Both the position numbers and the translations under genes were made by a program. A stretch of 64,000 nt of DNA, from NCBI RefSeq assembly GCF_029867415.1, contig NC_081183.1, positions 67,468,336 to 67,532,335 of the forward strand. Direction: 5' to 3'. Origin of the DNA: Vicia villosa (taxonomy: Eukaryota > Streptophyta > Magnoliopsida > Fabales > Fabaceae). This document shows positions 43,735 through 55,776 of the stretch, piece by piece (the first letter of the stretch is position 1; each line of letters starts with the position of its first letter). The notes beneath the pieces were generated by a model that saw only the letters and a list, made by a program, of their open reading frames with translations, was not told where the DNA came from and did not search any database.

Positions 43735-45798
43735 TTAGACTGGCAACACAATTTTTTCAAATTGGTCGACTGAAATCTCCTGTGGTACATGTGCATCTTT
43801 CAAGAATTTCATCAGGGCCTTGGCATGAGCTTCTGAATACTTTAACAGAGATAAAATTGAAATTTTTGAAGCAGTGTGCCCCAGTTGTTCGACAATATTG
43901 TAATCACTTTTGCTGATGATTTTCAATATTTCCTCCATTTCTTGCCTCGAAGGATCTTCAATAGTGACTTCAACAGGTACTTGAACTGGTTCAACTAGTG
44001 GCTCTTTACCTCGAGCATTGACATTTTGATTAGGAACCGGGACCTGGACTGGAGTAGTAGTAACATTTGGAGAAATTTCTGGCGAAAAGATCCTTCCACT
44101 TCTTGTAATCTTACTAGTTCCCACAATATTATCAACAGCTGGATTAGTAAAATTTACGGCCTCTTTAGTCAAGGTGTCTTGTTTAACTCCATGGACATAA
44201 ACATTAGCGCCATAACTCCACGGGACAGCTTTGTCTAAGGAATATGGAAATGGAGCCGGATTGATGATGATTACAGATGCCACTCTGGGTGCAGCAGAAA
44301 TTTTGAAGGGAGCCTTGGTAGGGATTTTCAATGGTATGTTAGAAACCACTGAGACGTCCTCTATCTTCATCCCATTTGAAAAAACTTCGCACAAATTGTC
44401 TATAGAAGGAAGTTTCTCAAACATAATGATACGACGATCCATCAACTTTTGAATTCCTCTTTTCAGATTTTCACAACCATTGGGTAGGTGTGCACAATAA
44501 AAGCAATCAGGGTCACAACCTGGAAATAAACCAGCTTGTATTAGCTTTCTTTTGACTTCAAGGATTGGCGTTGACAGTTCTCTCACATCATAGATATAAA
44601 CAGTGTCCATGATAGCATTAACGGTCTTGTCATGTTTTGGCATAGGCGCAGTGATGACATTTGGAGTCTCTAGAGGATGGAATTCAATTTCCCCAGCATC
44701 TATCATGTCTTGGATTTTATTTTTCAGGACCCAACAGTGATCTGCGTCATGTCCAGGACAATTGGAGTGGTATGCACATGTTGCGTCGGGGCGATAACTA
44801 GGAGAGGAAGTGTTGACATTCTTTGGAGGATCTTTCAATGTAATCAGATTTGTTTTTAACAAGTGCTGCAATGTTTGAGAGATCGGCATGTTGATTTTGG
44901 TGAAGTTTCTTCTCTGTGCATCTGGTCGACGCGTATATTTCGGCGGTTGATCTTTTTGAGGTGCAGATGCAGAGATCAGAACAGCCCCTACAGATTGGTG
45001 ATGCTCACTTTTGCGACCTTTCTGACTGTGCACTGTATTGACTTCATTTCTCCCACTGATGGGCCTCTTTGTAGTACCAGAGGAGGAGCCTACTTGAATT
45101 TTTCCACTTTGAATGCCACTTTCGACACGCTCTCCAGTTAATATCAGGTCAGTGAAACCTGACGACGAGCTTCCCAGCAAATGACTGTAGAAAGGGCCAG
45201 TTAAAGTGCCCATGAACATGTTGACCAGCTCGCGATTAGATAAGGGAGGTTGAACCCTTCCAGCTAGCTCTCTCCACTTTTGTGCATACTCTTTGAAACT
45301 TTCTTTTGGTGCCATGGTCATGCCCCGTAGTTGAGTACGGGTTGGTGCAAGGTTAGCGTTGTATTGATACTGTTTGTAGAAAGCAGCAGCCAGATCTTCC
45401 CAGGTATGAACTTTTGTACTTTCCAGTTGGTAGTACCACTCGAGTTGAGTACCCGACAGACTTTCTTGGAAGAAATGAATCCACAACTTTTTATCTGCTG
45501 TATGAGGTTGTATCTTTCTCACATAGGACCTTAGATGCAGCTTTGGGCAAGAGACTCCATCATACTTTGCAAAGACAGGAACTTTGAACTTTGGAGGTAT
45601 AACAACATATGAGACTAGCCCAAGATCGTTGAAGTCTAAACCAAGTATTTTCTGTATCTCCATAGCTTTCATGCATTCTTCCAACTGCTGGTATTTGCTA
45701 TCACCCTGTTTGTCTTCGGAATGATAATCTTCTTCGTCAGGAGAGAGAGAGTTTGGCAGAACCCTGGTTGCTGTGATTGTCTTCTTGATCACCTTCAC
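43735..45798 (-). pseudogene. gag: Ogre-B gag
   Basis: 687 open codons with the gag core LWIHFFQESLSGTQLEWYYQ, the linker SSGTTKRPISGRN, the variant knuckle CAYHSNCPGHDADHC (CX2HX5HX4C), the second Cys cluster CDPDCFYCAHLPNGC, and a C-terminal segment leading to the protease. The frame is lost at 43752-43757, where a run of six A appears to have gained two bases relative to Ogre-A. The N-terminus is in another frame (45737-45973). Confidence 0.9.
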
Positions 45799-45973
45799 CG
45801 ACTTCTTCAGGGATTGGCGCTTTTCTGGGCATCCTGGCTGGGACTCTGACTTTCCTCACGAGGTGGCTTAAACCTACAGATCCCTTGGACTTCTTTTTCT
45901 TCTTGGTCATCAGGGCTATCTGAACTTGGACGTTTTGTGCCTCGATATTCTTGATGCTTATTTCGGAATCCAT
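45737..45973 (-). pseudogene. gag: Ogre-B gag N-terminus
   Basis: ATG 45973, ten bases after the acceptor-like CTGTTTATTTCAG. Reads MDSEISIKNIEAQNVQVQIA, a short coiled-coil start, then a Lys-rich basic segment. It runs out of frame around 45745-45800, where the main gag block takes over; a small indel is implied. Corresponds to 2037-2260 of Ogre-A. Confidence 0.85.
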
Positions 45974-45982
45974 CCCTTCTAA

Positions 45983-46169
45983 CTGAAATAAACAGTGAGG
46001 AGATGAGAAACCTGTTATGTGAACCTGTTATGCAATGTTTATGAATGAAATGTATATGCAATGTTTTCAAGGATCTTAGAATTTAAATTTGTTTAAACAA
46101 AAGAGAAACAAACGCTTATTAGTCAAACATTTTATTTTTTCTTTTGTCTTTTCTTTTCTCTTTTTTTCT
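45983..46169 (-). other. Ogre-B spacer between ORF1 and gag
   Basis: Ends at an acceptor-like CTCACTGTTTATTTCAG (AG at 45983-45984), nearly identical to that before the Ogre-A gag. The rest is AT-rich with no further feature seen. Confidence 0.6.
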
Positions 46170-47512
46170 TCAAGCCTCCCATGGACGCTTTCTCTTTGCT
46201 CCCAGGAATGTGTTGATCTGTTGTTCTTCATAGAGTTGTCTGGTGAGTTCCAACACTTTCCTCTCATAGTCTTGACAGTGTGCTTTGAAGGTGTCCCTTT
46301 CTCCTTTTAGTTGAACTCAATATTTTTGCAACTCTTCCAGGTCAATTGGCATGTCCGGATGTAGAATAACTCGAGGTTCTTCCCCTTCGACTTCTGGCTC
46401 AATAGTCACAGGTAGGATAGCGGGATATGGCATGATGAACTTCTGAGCACGAGCGCGCACCCATTTGAGGTAAGGCTCCATGGGAATAGAATTCCATTGT
46501 CCTAAAGTCTTGCTTTCTACTTTGTAGACACTGCCCCAAGCATGTATAAACCTTCATCGATATCTTTGGGAATCATCTTCGTAGTCGAACACAATGTCGT
46601 GGATGATCATGTCATGAGGACCATTTCTTCGTGCATATCCAAATTGGCGCAAAGCTAAAAAGGGATTGTAGGTGATGCCTCCCCTAATGCCAAGGAGTGG
46701 CATATTAGGGTACTCCCCACAATGGTCAATAAGAGTGATGTTTTCTTGAAAAAAGTTGTTCCACCGGATATCTGATGAGACAAAGACATAATCCTGCGAG
46801 ACCATTGCATCCTTTGCTCATTTCTCAACACTGATCGGGGAAGGTGTGATGTAAACCATCTAGCCAGTAGTGGTACACAACACATAAGATTTCCTCACTT
46901 TTTCATGGTACGAGTGTGTAGAGAATGTAGAATGTCTCCTAGCAAAGTAGGTACCGGATTGCGGGTTAAGAAAATGTTGATAGCGTGCACACTTATGAAT
47001 TGGTCGGGATTAGCGAATAAAACCAACCCATAAATCAAAAGAGCCGCAACTTCTTAAAAAGCTTGGTAACTCCTATCTTTTAATAGTGATCGAGCCTTTC
47101 CCATTAAGAACTTAGCAAGCAAACCCTCGACTCCACTCTTTGTTTCCCAATTAGACTCGATTTCTGACTTTCGTAAATGTAAGGCAGCAGCAATGATTTC
47201 AGGCTTTGGAATCTTTTCTAAACCAGTGAAAGGTAATTGATCTCGAACAGGCAACCTAATCAGTTCAGAGAATTCTTCCAAGGTGGGTACTAGCTGGTAA
47301 TCGGGAAATGTAAAACAATGATGCTCGGGATCAAAAAATTGGAACAGGACTCGTATCATGTCTTCTTCAAATTTTGAGGTAACCAAATGGAGTAGGTGAC
47401 CGTGCCTCTCGGTGAATTGAGCATTTCTGGGAAATTCTGATATTAATTCCTTAAGTTCAGATGGTACTGTTGTGATGTTGATCCGGATATAATCTCTAGT
47501 AGCGGGAGCCAT
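46170..47512 (-). pseudogene. Ogre-B ORF1 protein, heavily broken
   Basis: ATG 47512 (MAPATRDYIRIN), three bases after TTGTTGCAG. Homologous to Ogre-A ORF1: CFTFPDYQLVPTLEEFSELI, then stops at 47054-47056 and 46895-46897, a frameshift near 46800-46860, then NMPLLGIRGGITYNPFLALR and further stops (46554-46556 and in the coiled coil). The end is a Lys/Arg-rich tail at TGA 46170-46172. The start was chosen at MAPAT because the track upstream crosses the acceptor. Confidence 0.8.
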
Positions 47513-48187
47513 TACCTGCAACAACAGAACAAAGGTAAACTCTTCGATCCTTGAAATGATTAGTGAGAAAAATGATATGTTTATGATGCTTATGATGTCA
47601 TGATGTCAAACATGTGGAAAACACAAACAAATCACACAATAGCCTTAGGTTTAAAGGCTTGCACGAGGTTCATAGGTGATACCTTCCCCACTGAAGTTGA
47701 GTTGGTTTAAACCTGTCTTAGAATGGTATTCGGGTTCTACGATCCTTGGAGACAACATCTCAATACGGCACTCGGACGGTCGATCAAAACATTCCTCGAG
47801 GATAACTAACTTTGATCAATTTCAAAGCCAGTCACTTAATAGGCCACAAGTCAAGTTCAACTAAAGGTTCTAAGGCAAATTTGTGCTTGATGACATTTCG
47901 GAAGCCTAACATACTCCTTGATCATTTTCAAGGGATATCAGTACAGACCAAAGTGTCGCACTAACGGTGACTACCAGATCAACCGTATCGGTACATGCCG
48001 TACAGTTTCCTTGGTCTACTGTCACATACTTAAGGTATCTCGAGATTCGGGCTAGAATCTTTCACACAAGTAAATTCAATTCCCAAACAAACCTTTGAAA
48101 AATAGAGCAAACAAGACAAACAATTGAAAACATCGAAGTGATCTAAACTCTAAGGTAACCCCTTTAAAAATATTTTTGTTTTTGAAG
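47513..48187 (-). other. Ogre-B 5' leader
   Basis: About 675 nt between PBS and ORF1, non-coding. It contains a GTACGGCATGTACCG-like stretch near 47990 and ends with an acceptor-like TTGTTCTGTTGTTGCAG at 47516. A donor-like site was not singled out. Confidence 0.65.
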
Positions 48188-48205
48188 TCCCCAGCAGAGT
48201 CGCCA
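48188..48205 (-). other. Ogre-B primer binding site, probably tRNA-Arg
   Basis: TGGCGACTCTGCTGGGGA on the minus strand, four bases inside the LTR. It complements the 3' end of a plant tRNA-Arg apart from one or two bases, from memory; tRNA-Arg is the primer reported for Ogre. Confidence 0.8.
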
Positions 48206-48377
48206 GTTAGGTTATCCTCGGTTTTTTTTGTGGGATGCGAACTGACTCTTCTTTTATTTTTTTTTTACTTGTGAAAATCAGAGAGTCGCCACCGACTTTT
48301 ATTTTATCCAATTAAGGAAAGGTTTATAAAAGAAACAGAAAAAGACCTTAAAGAGATTTTGGGTTCGGGGGTAGGTT

Positions 48378-48425
48378 ATACAAAGGGAAGGTGTTAGCAC
48401 CCTTTTTATCCATGGTTATCCATGG
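48378..48425 (-). other. Twin conserved hairpins in the Ogre-B 5' LTR
   Basis: Arms ATACAAAGGG (48378-48387) and CCCTTTTTAT (48400-48409, one mismatch), then CCATGG-TTAT-CCATGG (48410-48425). They lie about 170 nt from the PBS in the RNA. Confidence 0.8.
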
Positions 48426-51400
48426 GCTCTTAATTGCTTAGCTCACTTGTTTGAATCGTTTGTCTTGCTTTGAAATGCTTGTATGTGGTTTTAAATATTT
48501 TTGTAAAGAATTAACTTTGTAATGATCCTTGTGCGGATGTATACAAAGTGTTTATCTTTCGAAAGATATTTTGATGGTTCGAAAAAAAGATTTTTAACTT
48601 CGTAATGATCCTTGTTTGGATATATACAAAGTGTTGTCTTTTTGAAAGTTTGTTTTGAAAAAATAGTGATGTGTAAGAACTTCTGTTGTTTTTGATTGAG
48701 CAAGCAATTAGGAGGCATACCCTAAGTTCATAAGGTTCTTTCCCATTTCTTTTAGAAAATTTTCTTTGACTGGATACAGAAAGAAATTTGAATTGTATTT
48801 GAACAGTAGAATTGATTTTTGAAAAGAGTAACAGGGGGATTACCCTAAGAGGTGCAAGTGTGATTGTGATTTATTTTCAGATATGTTATCTTGAGATTAG
48901 TGATCTAGCGCTTCAATTTTATTCTTGTCATACACGCAGTTTTATATGTACAGGAATTAAAGTGCGGGAATGTAAAATGCGGAAAGTAAATCTACGCTAT
49001 TACATCGATTGTGCGAGAAATGTAAACTACACTATTTACATGAATTTGACAACCTATACACTTATCTATGAATTTAAATTGCAATAAGATAAAGGGAAAA
49101 TATTTTTGGGATTTTTGGATGGTTGATTTTAATTAAAATTAATTAATTTAATTAAAAGGTTAAGAATTAGAAATAAAATTTAAACCTAAAAAATTAAGTC
49201 TAAAATATGTCCAAATTGTTTGTTAATTAATTTTAAAATAAAACTAATTTTTTTGTGATTTTTGAAATTGTTTTTAAGATTATTAAGTTAATTAACATAT
49301 AATTATACAAATAATTATACACATAAATTAAACTTAAAGAGAAAAATATTCTAAACATGTGCAAAATTAGTTTATAATATATAAACTTAATTTAATGAAA
49401 AAATATATTTTTTTTCTGATTTTTTTTTATAGGTTAGGAATAATTAAAAGATAAATGTATAATATTATCTAATTAATTAAACAAAATATTTTAATTATTA
49501 AGAAAAATAAAATATTTTTGTGTCAAAAATTAAGACAATATTTTATCAACCTAAAATATTTTTTTGCATATTTTTCTGATTTTTTAAACTATTTTTAAAT
49601 AATTTTGCAAAAGAAAATTAAATAAAATAGAAAATATATTAAATTTGGATCAAGTGTGGTATACTGGAGAGTCTATGGTATGGAAGGCGTGATCAGATGC
49701 GTTGGATCTTGAATTAATGAGATCTGAGGGCTTCAAATGATAGGGTGCATCCTAAGTGTGTGGGATTAAAACATTGGATCTGTCAGTTTAAAAACATTTC
49801 ACGTGGGACCAAGAATTTAAATCAGAGCCACTCAGAGCTCTTCCCTCCGCCATGCAAGCCTTGACCTAGTCAAGGAAAGTCAGCGACACCGGAGTCAAAC
49901 CTCCGATCGTCTTCTCCGGTGACCTCAGCCCTCCACCTGCAAAAATAAGGACAATAAACATTCAAAAGGGACCCTACCCCCCTAATTCGAGGGCTGCGAT
50001 TCCATTGGTGATGGTTTTGTGGCCTGAAAGTTCCTGGTTCATGAGATTCGAAGAAGAGTTTGGACACACGGTTAGCAATGGCAACCTAGGTTCTGGACGT
50101 TAGAGCTCTCATGCTAGGGTTCAAACCTGGCCTAATGATCATTATAAACTCAACCATAACCGTTAGACATGATAACAATGCATAAATGAAGAGTTTGAAT
50201 TCAATGGAAATTTACCAAACCGGAGAGTGGTGGAACTCGAGTTTCAGGTCCTTATGAACTTGGCTATTGATCCAAACTTACTCAAACAAGTCCCAGGAGA
50301 TGATTTATGGACTTGGTTTGCTTTGAAACTAGCTGCAAAATCAAACACGAAAATTAAAGTTTCTTGTAAAAAAATTTAGTTTTGTGAAGTTTGTGAGCTA
50401 TTCTTTGTGAACTATTTCGTGTGTCCTTTGTTGCTGAAGTGTTCATGTCATTTATAAGCAATATGAGTGCTGAAATATTAAGCTACCAAGCTCTTGAGTG
50501 TCTTTGAACTTTTGATTTTTTTAATAATAAAAGCTTTGAATTTCTTGGCCATGGCTTCAATTTTCTTCACCCCTCTTGCCATAGGTCTTCTGTACCTCTA
50601 TGTTGCAGAACTTGGATCAAACTTGGTGACTCAAGCTAAGGACAAAAGCCTTGAATCATTATCTTGAACCATTTCTTTTTTAATTTAACTTTAAATGAAA
50701 TAAAATTAAATTAAAAAAGAAATAAAAATGTCATGGGCCTAATGTTGGTCGTGGGAGCCCTTTAACATCATTAGAAACATGTTTGGATCATGAATGCTTG
50801 GCCTCTTTTGGAAAAAAACAATTTTGATCAATGCTAGTTTCATGCATTTTCCCAAAAAATAGCCAACTTCAACAAGGCATAATTCCTTCAATTTTGATCA
50901 TATGAAGGAGTTCTAGTACTTTTTAGAAACCTCAAGATGTCCTCTACAAGCTACTTTGTAAACTTTTTTGCATTTGGAGAAGTTATCTTGATATTATGGG
51001 CTTTGACAAAAAACTGCTTTTTGTTGACTTTGAAAATGACTTGTAATGTCTTAGCTCATATTTTCCAAATGGTAAATCCAATGACCATGGGACCAATTTC
51101 ATTTGAAAGATAATTGAATTTCCTTCAAAATAAGCTTTGGTTGGAATTTTTCGGATGAACGAGGAGAGAGTTAGGCCGGTCAAAGTTCAGCTGACTTTTT
51201 AGGAGAAAACCCTAATTTTGAAACTTAGAGTTTTGTCGATTTCTGAACTTTTCTTCATGAATTATGATCAACCATTGATCAAATGATGAATATTTTGACA
51301 AAATATGGATGTTGACAAAAAATTTCATTTTTGACTGTCTGTTGACTTTTCGGTCAAACTGGTCGTCTATTGACTGTTTGAGCTGTTGACTGTGCGTCCT

Positions 51401-52081
51401 AGCGAATCAAAGTTTGAAAATTTGTCTGATGGTACTTTGAGACATATGGAGATCCATGAAATCCATTTGAGGTCTCAAAAAACTTGTTCTTCTGAAGAAA
51501 AAAACAAAAACCCTAGTTAGGGACTGTTTGTGTAGGAGACAGTTAAGCGTACCTGATTTTTGTGCAGTGTTGAGTCTCTGCTGATCATGTGATTATCAGA
51601 AGACTTCTAGAACAAAAATCTTGGAATTTTGAAATGCAAAAGATTGATTTGACTGATGGTACAAACACAGAGAATCGTGCTGTCAGCGAGTTTGACTGTT
51701 AACTAGCTGTCTGGGTATTAACGTAACAGTTAAAGTGAAAACTTAACAGTTAAAGTTAATTTTTTATCCTTTTGTTTTTGTTGTGTTAATGGTGAAAATT
51801 TATTTACATGATTTGTTAGAAAAACAAAAACATAATAAATAAATAAAATATACTATACGCGAACGAAATTACTGATAATAATCTTGAGAAGGATTTAATG
51901 CACAGAAAAATAAATATTTAAATAGCAATAAACACACATAATATTATCTTACTAATTAAACGACGGTACAACAGATAGTACAATATTTAATACTGACAGT
52001 ACAAATATTACATAATATAACGAACAGTACGACAAATATAATGAACGGTACATTATTTGAAAGCGAAAGATACGACAAACT

Positions 52082-52249
52082 TTAAGTATGACGATTAAAA
52101 ACCCATGCTATAAACAACAATATATAGATGTACGGGAGTGAAAGCATCCCAGGTCCGCATTTTTCAGGACTATGCAGACAGAAAAAGGACATGATCACCA
52201 CAAAAACAGTGATGACCATAAGAAAAAACGTATCCATCCACTTTGCCAT
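52082..52249 (-). CDS. Small ORF in the Ogre-B LTR (right copy)
   Basis: Same 55-codon ORF as 18613-18780, with one amino-acid change. Here the frame is open further upstream through the leader to 52528, but the first good-context ATG after the TATA box (52349-52356) is at 52249. Confidence 0.45.
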   Translation of the reverse strand: MAKWMDTFFLMVITVFVVIMSFFCLHSPEKCGPGMLSLPYIYILLFIAWVFNRHT

Positions 52250-52348
52250 TTTTGTCGGGGAAGAAGAGAAAATAATTATGAGATAGTATGATAGAAATTT
52301 GGGAGATGAGTGAAATTTGATGTGAGAATTTATGGAAAAAATGAGGAG

Positions 52349-52356
52349 TATATATA
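52349..52356 (-). promoter_or_regulatory. TATA box in the Ogre-B 5' LTR
   Basis: TATATATA, the copy that would drive the full-length RNA of Ogre-B on the minus strand. Confidence 0.5.
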
Positions 52357-52887
52357 GAGTGAAAAGAAGGATGGAGACGTTGGGGAATGAAGTGATACCG
52401 TACAAAAAAGGAAAGTTTGAGTGGTAGTAGGATTTGAAAGAAAGTGTATGGAATAAAGTTAGGATTTGATTTGAAAGAAAGAGATTTGAAAAGAAAGGAA
52501 AAGATTTGAAAACAATAATATAGTACAAAAATTAGTGGGAAACAAAACCAATAATAATTTAATTGTTACCAGTACAGTCTGAATCCCTGGACTCTTGCGC
52601 CTGCAAAATTTTTATTCTGTACCAATTGCGTCAGTATCATTTATCTAAAAATAAATCTCAAATAAATAGTGTATGAAGTGATAAACAGTATCTGGCGTTT
52701 GTGTAAGAATAAATTCAACAGCGAACCAAAATACCGTACAAAAACATTCTAAAAACTGAGTATTCATAAAATCAGAATATTTACGAAATAAAATCCAAGA
52801 TTATATAAAACTCCCAATTTTTAGACAGAAGTCTGTTGCCTTCTCTTTGAAAAAAGATGCGGGCAAATTTTGGGGTATAACAATATG

Positions 52888-55537
52888 ATTCACAAAGAGA
52901 TAGAGGTCTATGTTGATGATATGATTGCAAAGTCCAACACCGAAGAAGAACATCTGGTCCACCTGCAGAAGTTGTTTGATAGGTTGAAGAAATACAAGTT
53001 GAGACTGAATCCAAATAAGTGTACTTTTGGTGTGAGGTCTGGTAAGCCACTAGGTTTCGTTGTTAGCAGCAAAGGTATTGAAGTCGATCCTGTGAAAGTA
53101 AAAGCCATACAAGAAATGTCGGTTCCACGAAATGAGAAAGAAGTTAGAGGATTCTTGGGACGTTTGAACTACCATTGCCAGGTTCATCTCCCATCTGACC
53201 GCTACTTGTGAACCGATCTTCAAGTTACTGAGGAAAGATCACGCAGTGAAATGGAATGACCAATGCCAAGAAGCTTTTGACAAGATCAAGAAATATCTTC
53301 AAGAACCTCCGATTATGATACCGCCTATTGAAGGAAGACCTCTAATTATATACCTAACAGTATTGGAGAACTCAATGGGGTGTGTACTGGGGCAACATGA
53401 CGAGTCTGGTCGAAAAGAGTCTGGTCAAAAAAGTTTACCGACTGAAACAAGATACTCACTGCTCGAGAAAACTTGCTGTGCTTTGGCATGGGCTGCTCGC
53501 CGACTGAGACAGTATATGTTGAACCATACCACTTTATTGATTTCTAGAATGGATCCTATCAAGTACGTGTTTGAGAAACCCGCTCTCTCCAGACGAATAG
53601 CAAGATGGCAAATGATACTAACAGAGTACGACATCCAGTATACAACACAAAAAGCAATCAAAGGAAGTGTGTTAGCAGATCATTTGGCCCAGCAAGCTGT
53701 AGACGACTATCAATCTATGAGTTTTGAATTTCTAGATGAAGATGTTATGCTTGTAACTGATTGAGAACAACCTGGTCCGGATGAAGGACATGAACTAGGA
53801 TCCCGATGGACGATGGTTTTTGATAGAGCTTCAAATGCACTTGGTAATGGTATTGGCGCTGTGATTATCTCTCCAGCAGGTGGACACACTCCATTTACAG
53901 CAAGACTGTGTTTTGATTGTACCAACAATATGGCTGAGTATGAAGCGTGTATCTTGGGTCTCAGAGCTGCTATCGACTTAAGAATCAAGTTCTTAGAAGT
54001 ATATGGGGATTCAGCCTTGGTGATTAGCCAGATCAAAGGAGAATGGGACACGAAGCATCCTAATCTCATGCCTTACAAAGATTTGGTGTTATCTTTGATT
54101 CCTCACTTAGAAGAGATTACGTTTGAACATATCCCCCGAGAGGAGAATCAATTGGCAGACGCATTAGCTACTATGTCATCAATGTTCAAGGTCAGATGGG
54201 ACAATGAGGCTCCTATAGTTATTATTTAAAGACATGACGAACCGACATACTGTTACGAGATAGTTACTGACGAGGCTGAAGAAAAGTCGTGGTTTCATAA
54301 AGTAAAAAGATATCTCGAAGCTCAAGAATACCCTGAAGGGGCATCTATCAATGACAAGAAGTTCTTAAGAATATTTGCTTCAAAATTCTTCCTAAGTAAT
54401 GGTACCCTATACAAGCGCAATCACGATTCAACTCTTCTTCGGTGTGTGAACAAGAAGGAAGCAGAAGAGATTATGGAAGATATGCATGACGGTACCTTTG
54501 GAACTCATTCTAGTGGACATACTATGGCCAAAAAGATCTTGAGAGTGGGCTACTACTGGTCCACTATGGAAACTGACTGCCATCGACATTCTAGAACGTG
54601 CCACAAAAGCCAGATATATGCTGACAAAGTACACGTACCTCCAGTTCCATTAAATGTCATGACCGCTCCTTGGCCTTTTGCAATGTGGGGCATCGATATG
54701 ATCGGGTAAATCAAACCTACTGCTTTCAATGGACATCGTTTCATCCTTGTGGCCATTCATTACTTCACCAAATGGGTAGAAGCTGCTTCATTCGCCTCCG
54801 TTACTAAGAATGTGGTGGCTCGATTCATTAAGCACAACCTTATTTGTCGATATGGTATCCCCGAAAGGATTATCGCAGACAACGGTACCAACCTGAACAA
54901 CAAAATGATTACTGAACTTTGCACGCAGTTCAAGATCAAACACCACAACTCTTCTCCCTACAGACCAAAGATGAATGGTGCAGTGGAGGCCACCAACAAA
55001 AACATAAAGAAGATTATACAGAAGATGATCGTTACTTACAAAGATTGGCATGAGATGTTACCATTTACTCTTCATGGTTACCGCACTTCAGCACGCACCT
55101 CAACTGGGGCAACCCCATTTTCACTAGTCTATGGCATGGAAGCAGTGTTACCGATTGAAGTTCAGATTCCATCTCTAAGAATTATGAAAGATGCAGAGAT
55201 AGAGGAAGATGAATGGATCCAAACTCGACTAGACCAGATAAACCTGATTGATGAGAAGAGACTTGCGGCTGTTTGTCATGGGCAGTTATATCAGAAGCGT
55301 ATGATCAAGGCGTTCAACAAAAGAGTCAAGCAACAAGCGTACCAGACTGGTGACTTGGTAATAAAGCGAATCATTCTACCACGAGGTGATCCTAGGGGCA
55401 AGTGGACTCCCACCTATGAGGGACCATTTGTAATCAAGAAAATCTTCTCTGGAGGAGCAATGATACTCACTACTATGGACGGTGAAGACTTTCCACACCC
55501 TGTGAACGCAGACATAGTCAAAAAATACTACGCATAA
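52888..55537 (+). pseudogene. pol: Ogre-A pol C-terminal part: RT end, RNase H, archaeal-type RNase H, integrase
   Basis: Resumes in phase with 14738. It contains the RT catalytic EVYVDDMIAKS, connection, RNase H (ENSMGCVLGQHDESG), archaeal-type RNase H (MVFDRASNALGNGIGAV, NMAEYEACILGLRAAI), and integrase with GIDMIG, IIADNGTNLNN and NGAVEATNKNIKK, ending KKYYA at 55535-55537. Lesions: an extra C at 53172-53173 shifts the frame, and stops occur at 53762-53764, 54227-54229 and 54707-54709. The integrase finger reads TCHKSQ where a second Cys is expected. Confidence 0.9.
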
Positions 55538-55562
55538 ATAAGACCTGCTAGGTCGACGTACC
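55538..55562 (+). other. Ogre-A 3' region stub
   Basis: 25 bp after the pol stop, resembling the sequence just after the Ogre-B pol, before the Ogre-C LTR cuts in. Confidence 0.6.
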
Positions 55563-55727
55563 TGTAGCGGGGAAATTCTGATATCGAAGCCATAGGATTG
55601 ACTCGAATCAATATTTCGTTTGAAATCGCCACCGCGCTTTATTTTTTCAAAGAAAAAGGGAAAAGAACGAAAAACCCAAAGTTTTGTTTTTAAAACAAGA
55701 AAGAGATCTCAGGTACGGGTGTTAATT

Positions 55728-55776
55728 ATATGAGGGGAAGGTTTAAAGCACCCCTCATATCTGTGGTACTCCACAG
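55728..55776 (-). other. Twin conserved hairpins in the Ogre-C LTR
   Basis: Hairpin B arms ATATGAGGGG (55728-55737) and CCCCTCATAT (55751-55760), loop AAGGTTTAAAGCA. Hairpin A is CTGTGG-TACT-CCACAG (55761-55776). All pairs are Watson-Crick, with stem bases different from Ogre-B. Confidence 0.82.

Larger units (their letters stand above)
14739..52882 (-). mobile_element. Ogre-B, Ty3/gypsy Ogre element, minus orientation, with SIRE inside
   Basis: LTRs are 4673 bp each (14739-19411 and 48210-52882). The PBS is at 48188-48205. Gene order on the minus strand is ORF1 (47512-46170), gag-pro (45973-25320, split), intron, pol (25049-21578), then a 3' region with a tandem array and the PPT. Without the 16.9-kb SIRE insertion and one TSD copy it is about 21 kb, a normal Ogre size. 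The outermost LTR bases are decayed: the left LTR ends TA instead of CA, and the right one starts GG instead of TG. Confidence 0.92.
48210..52882 (-). repeat. Ogre-B 5' LTR (right copy)
   Basis: 4673 bp, the partner of 14739-19411, with the first base decayed (GGTTATCC for TGTTATCC). It carries the twin hairpins at 48378-48425 (one stem base changed), the PBS-like sequence at 48282-48291, the small ORF at 52082-52249 and the TATA box at 52349-52356. Confidence 0.93.
1..55562 (+). mobile_element. Ogre-A, host Ty3/gypsy Ogre (Tat lineage) element, partial, split by nested insertions
   Basis: Plus-strand gene order is ORF1, gag-protease, an intron, then RT, RNase H, archaeal-type RNase H and integrase, which is the Ogre layout. 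The element occupies 1-2748, 11199-14738 and 52888-55562; the gaps are the Tekay and Ogre-B insertions, each with a perfect target duplication, so the host frame can be followed across both. The 5' LTR and PBS lie left of the window. The 3' region after pol is interrupted at 55562 by Ogre-C, so the 3' LTR is also outside. It must be the oldest element here, because everything else lies inside it or inside its insertions. Confidence 0.9.
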
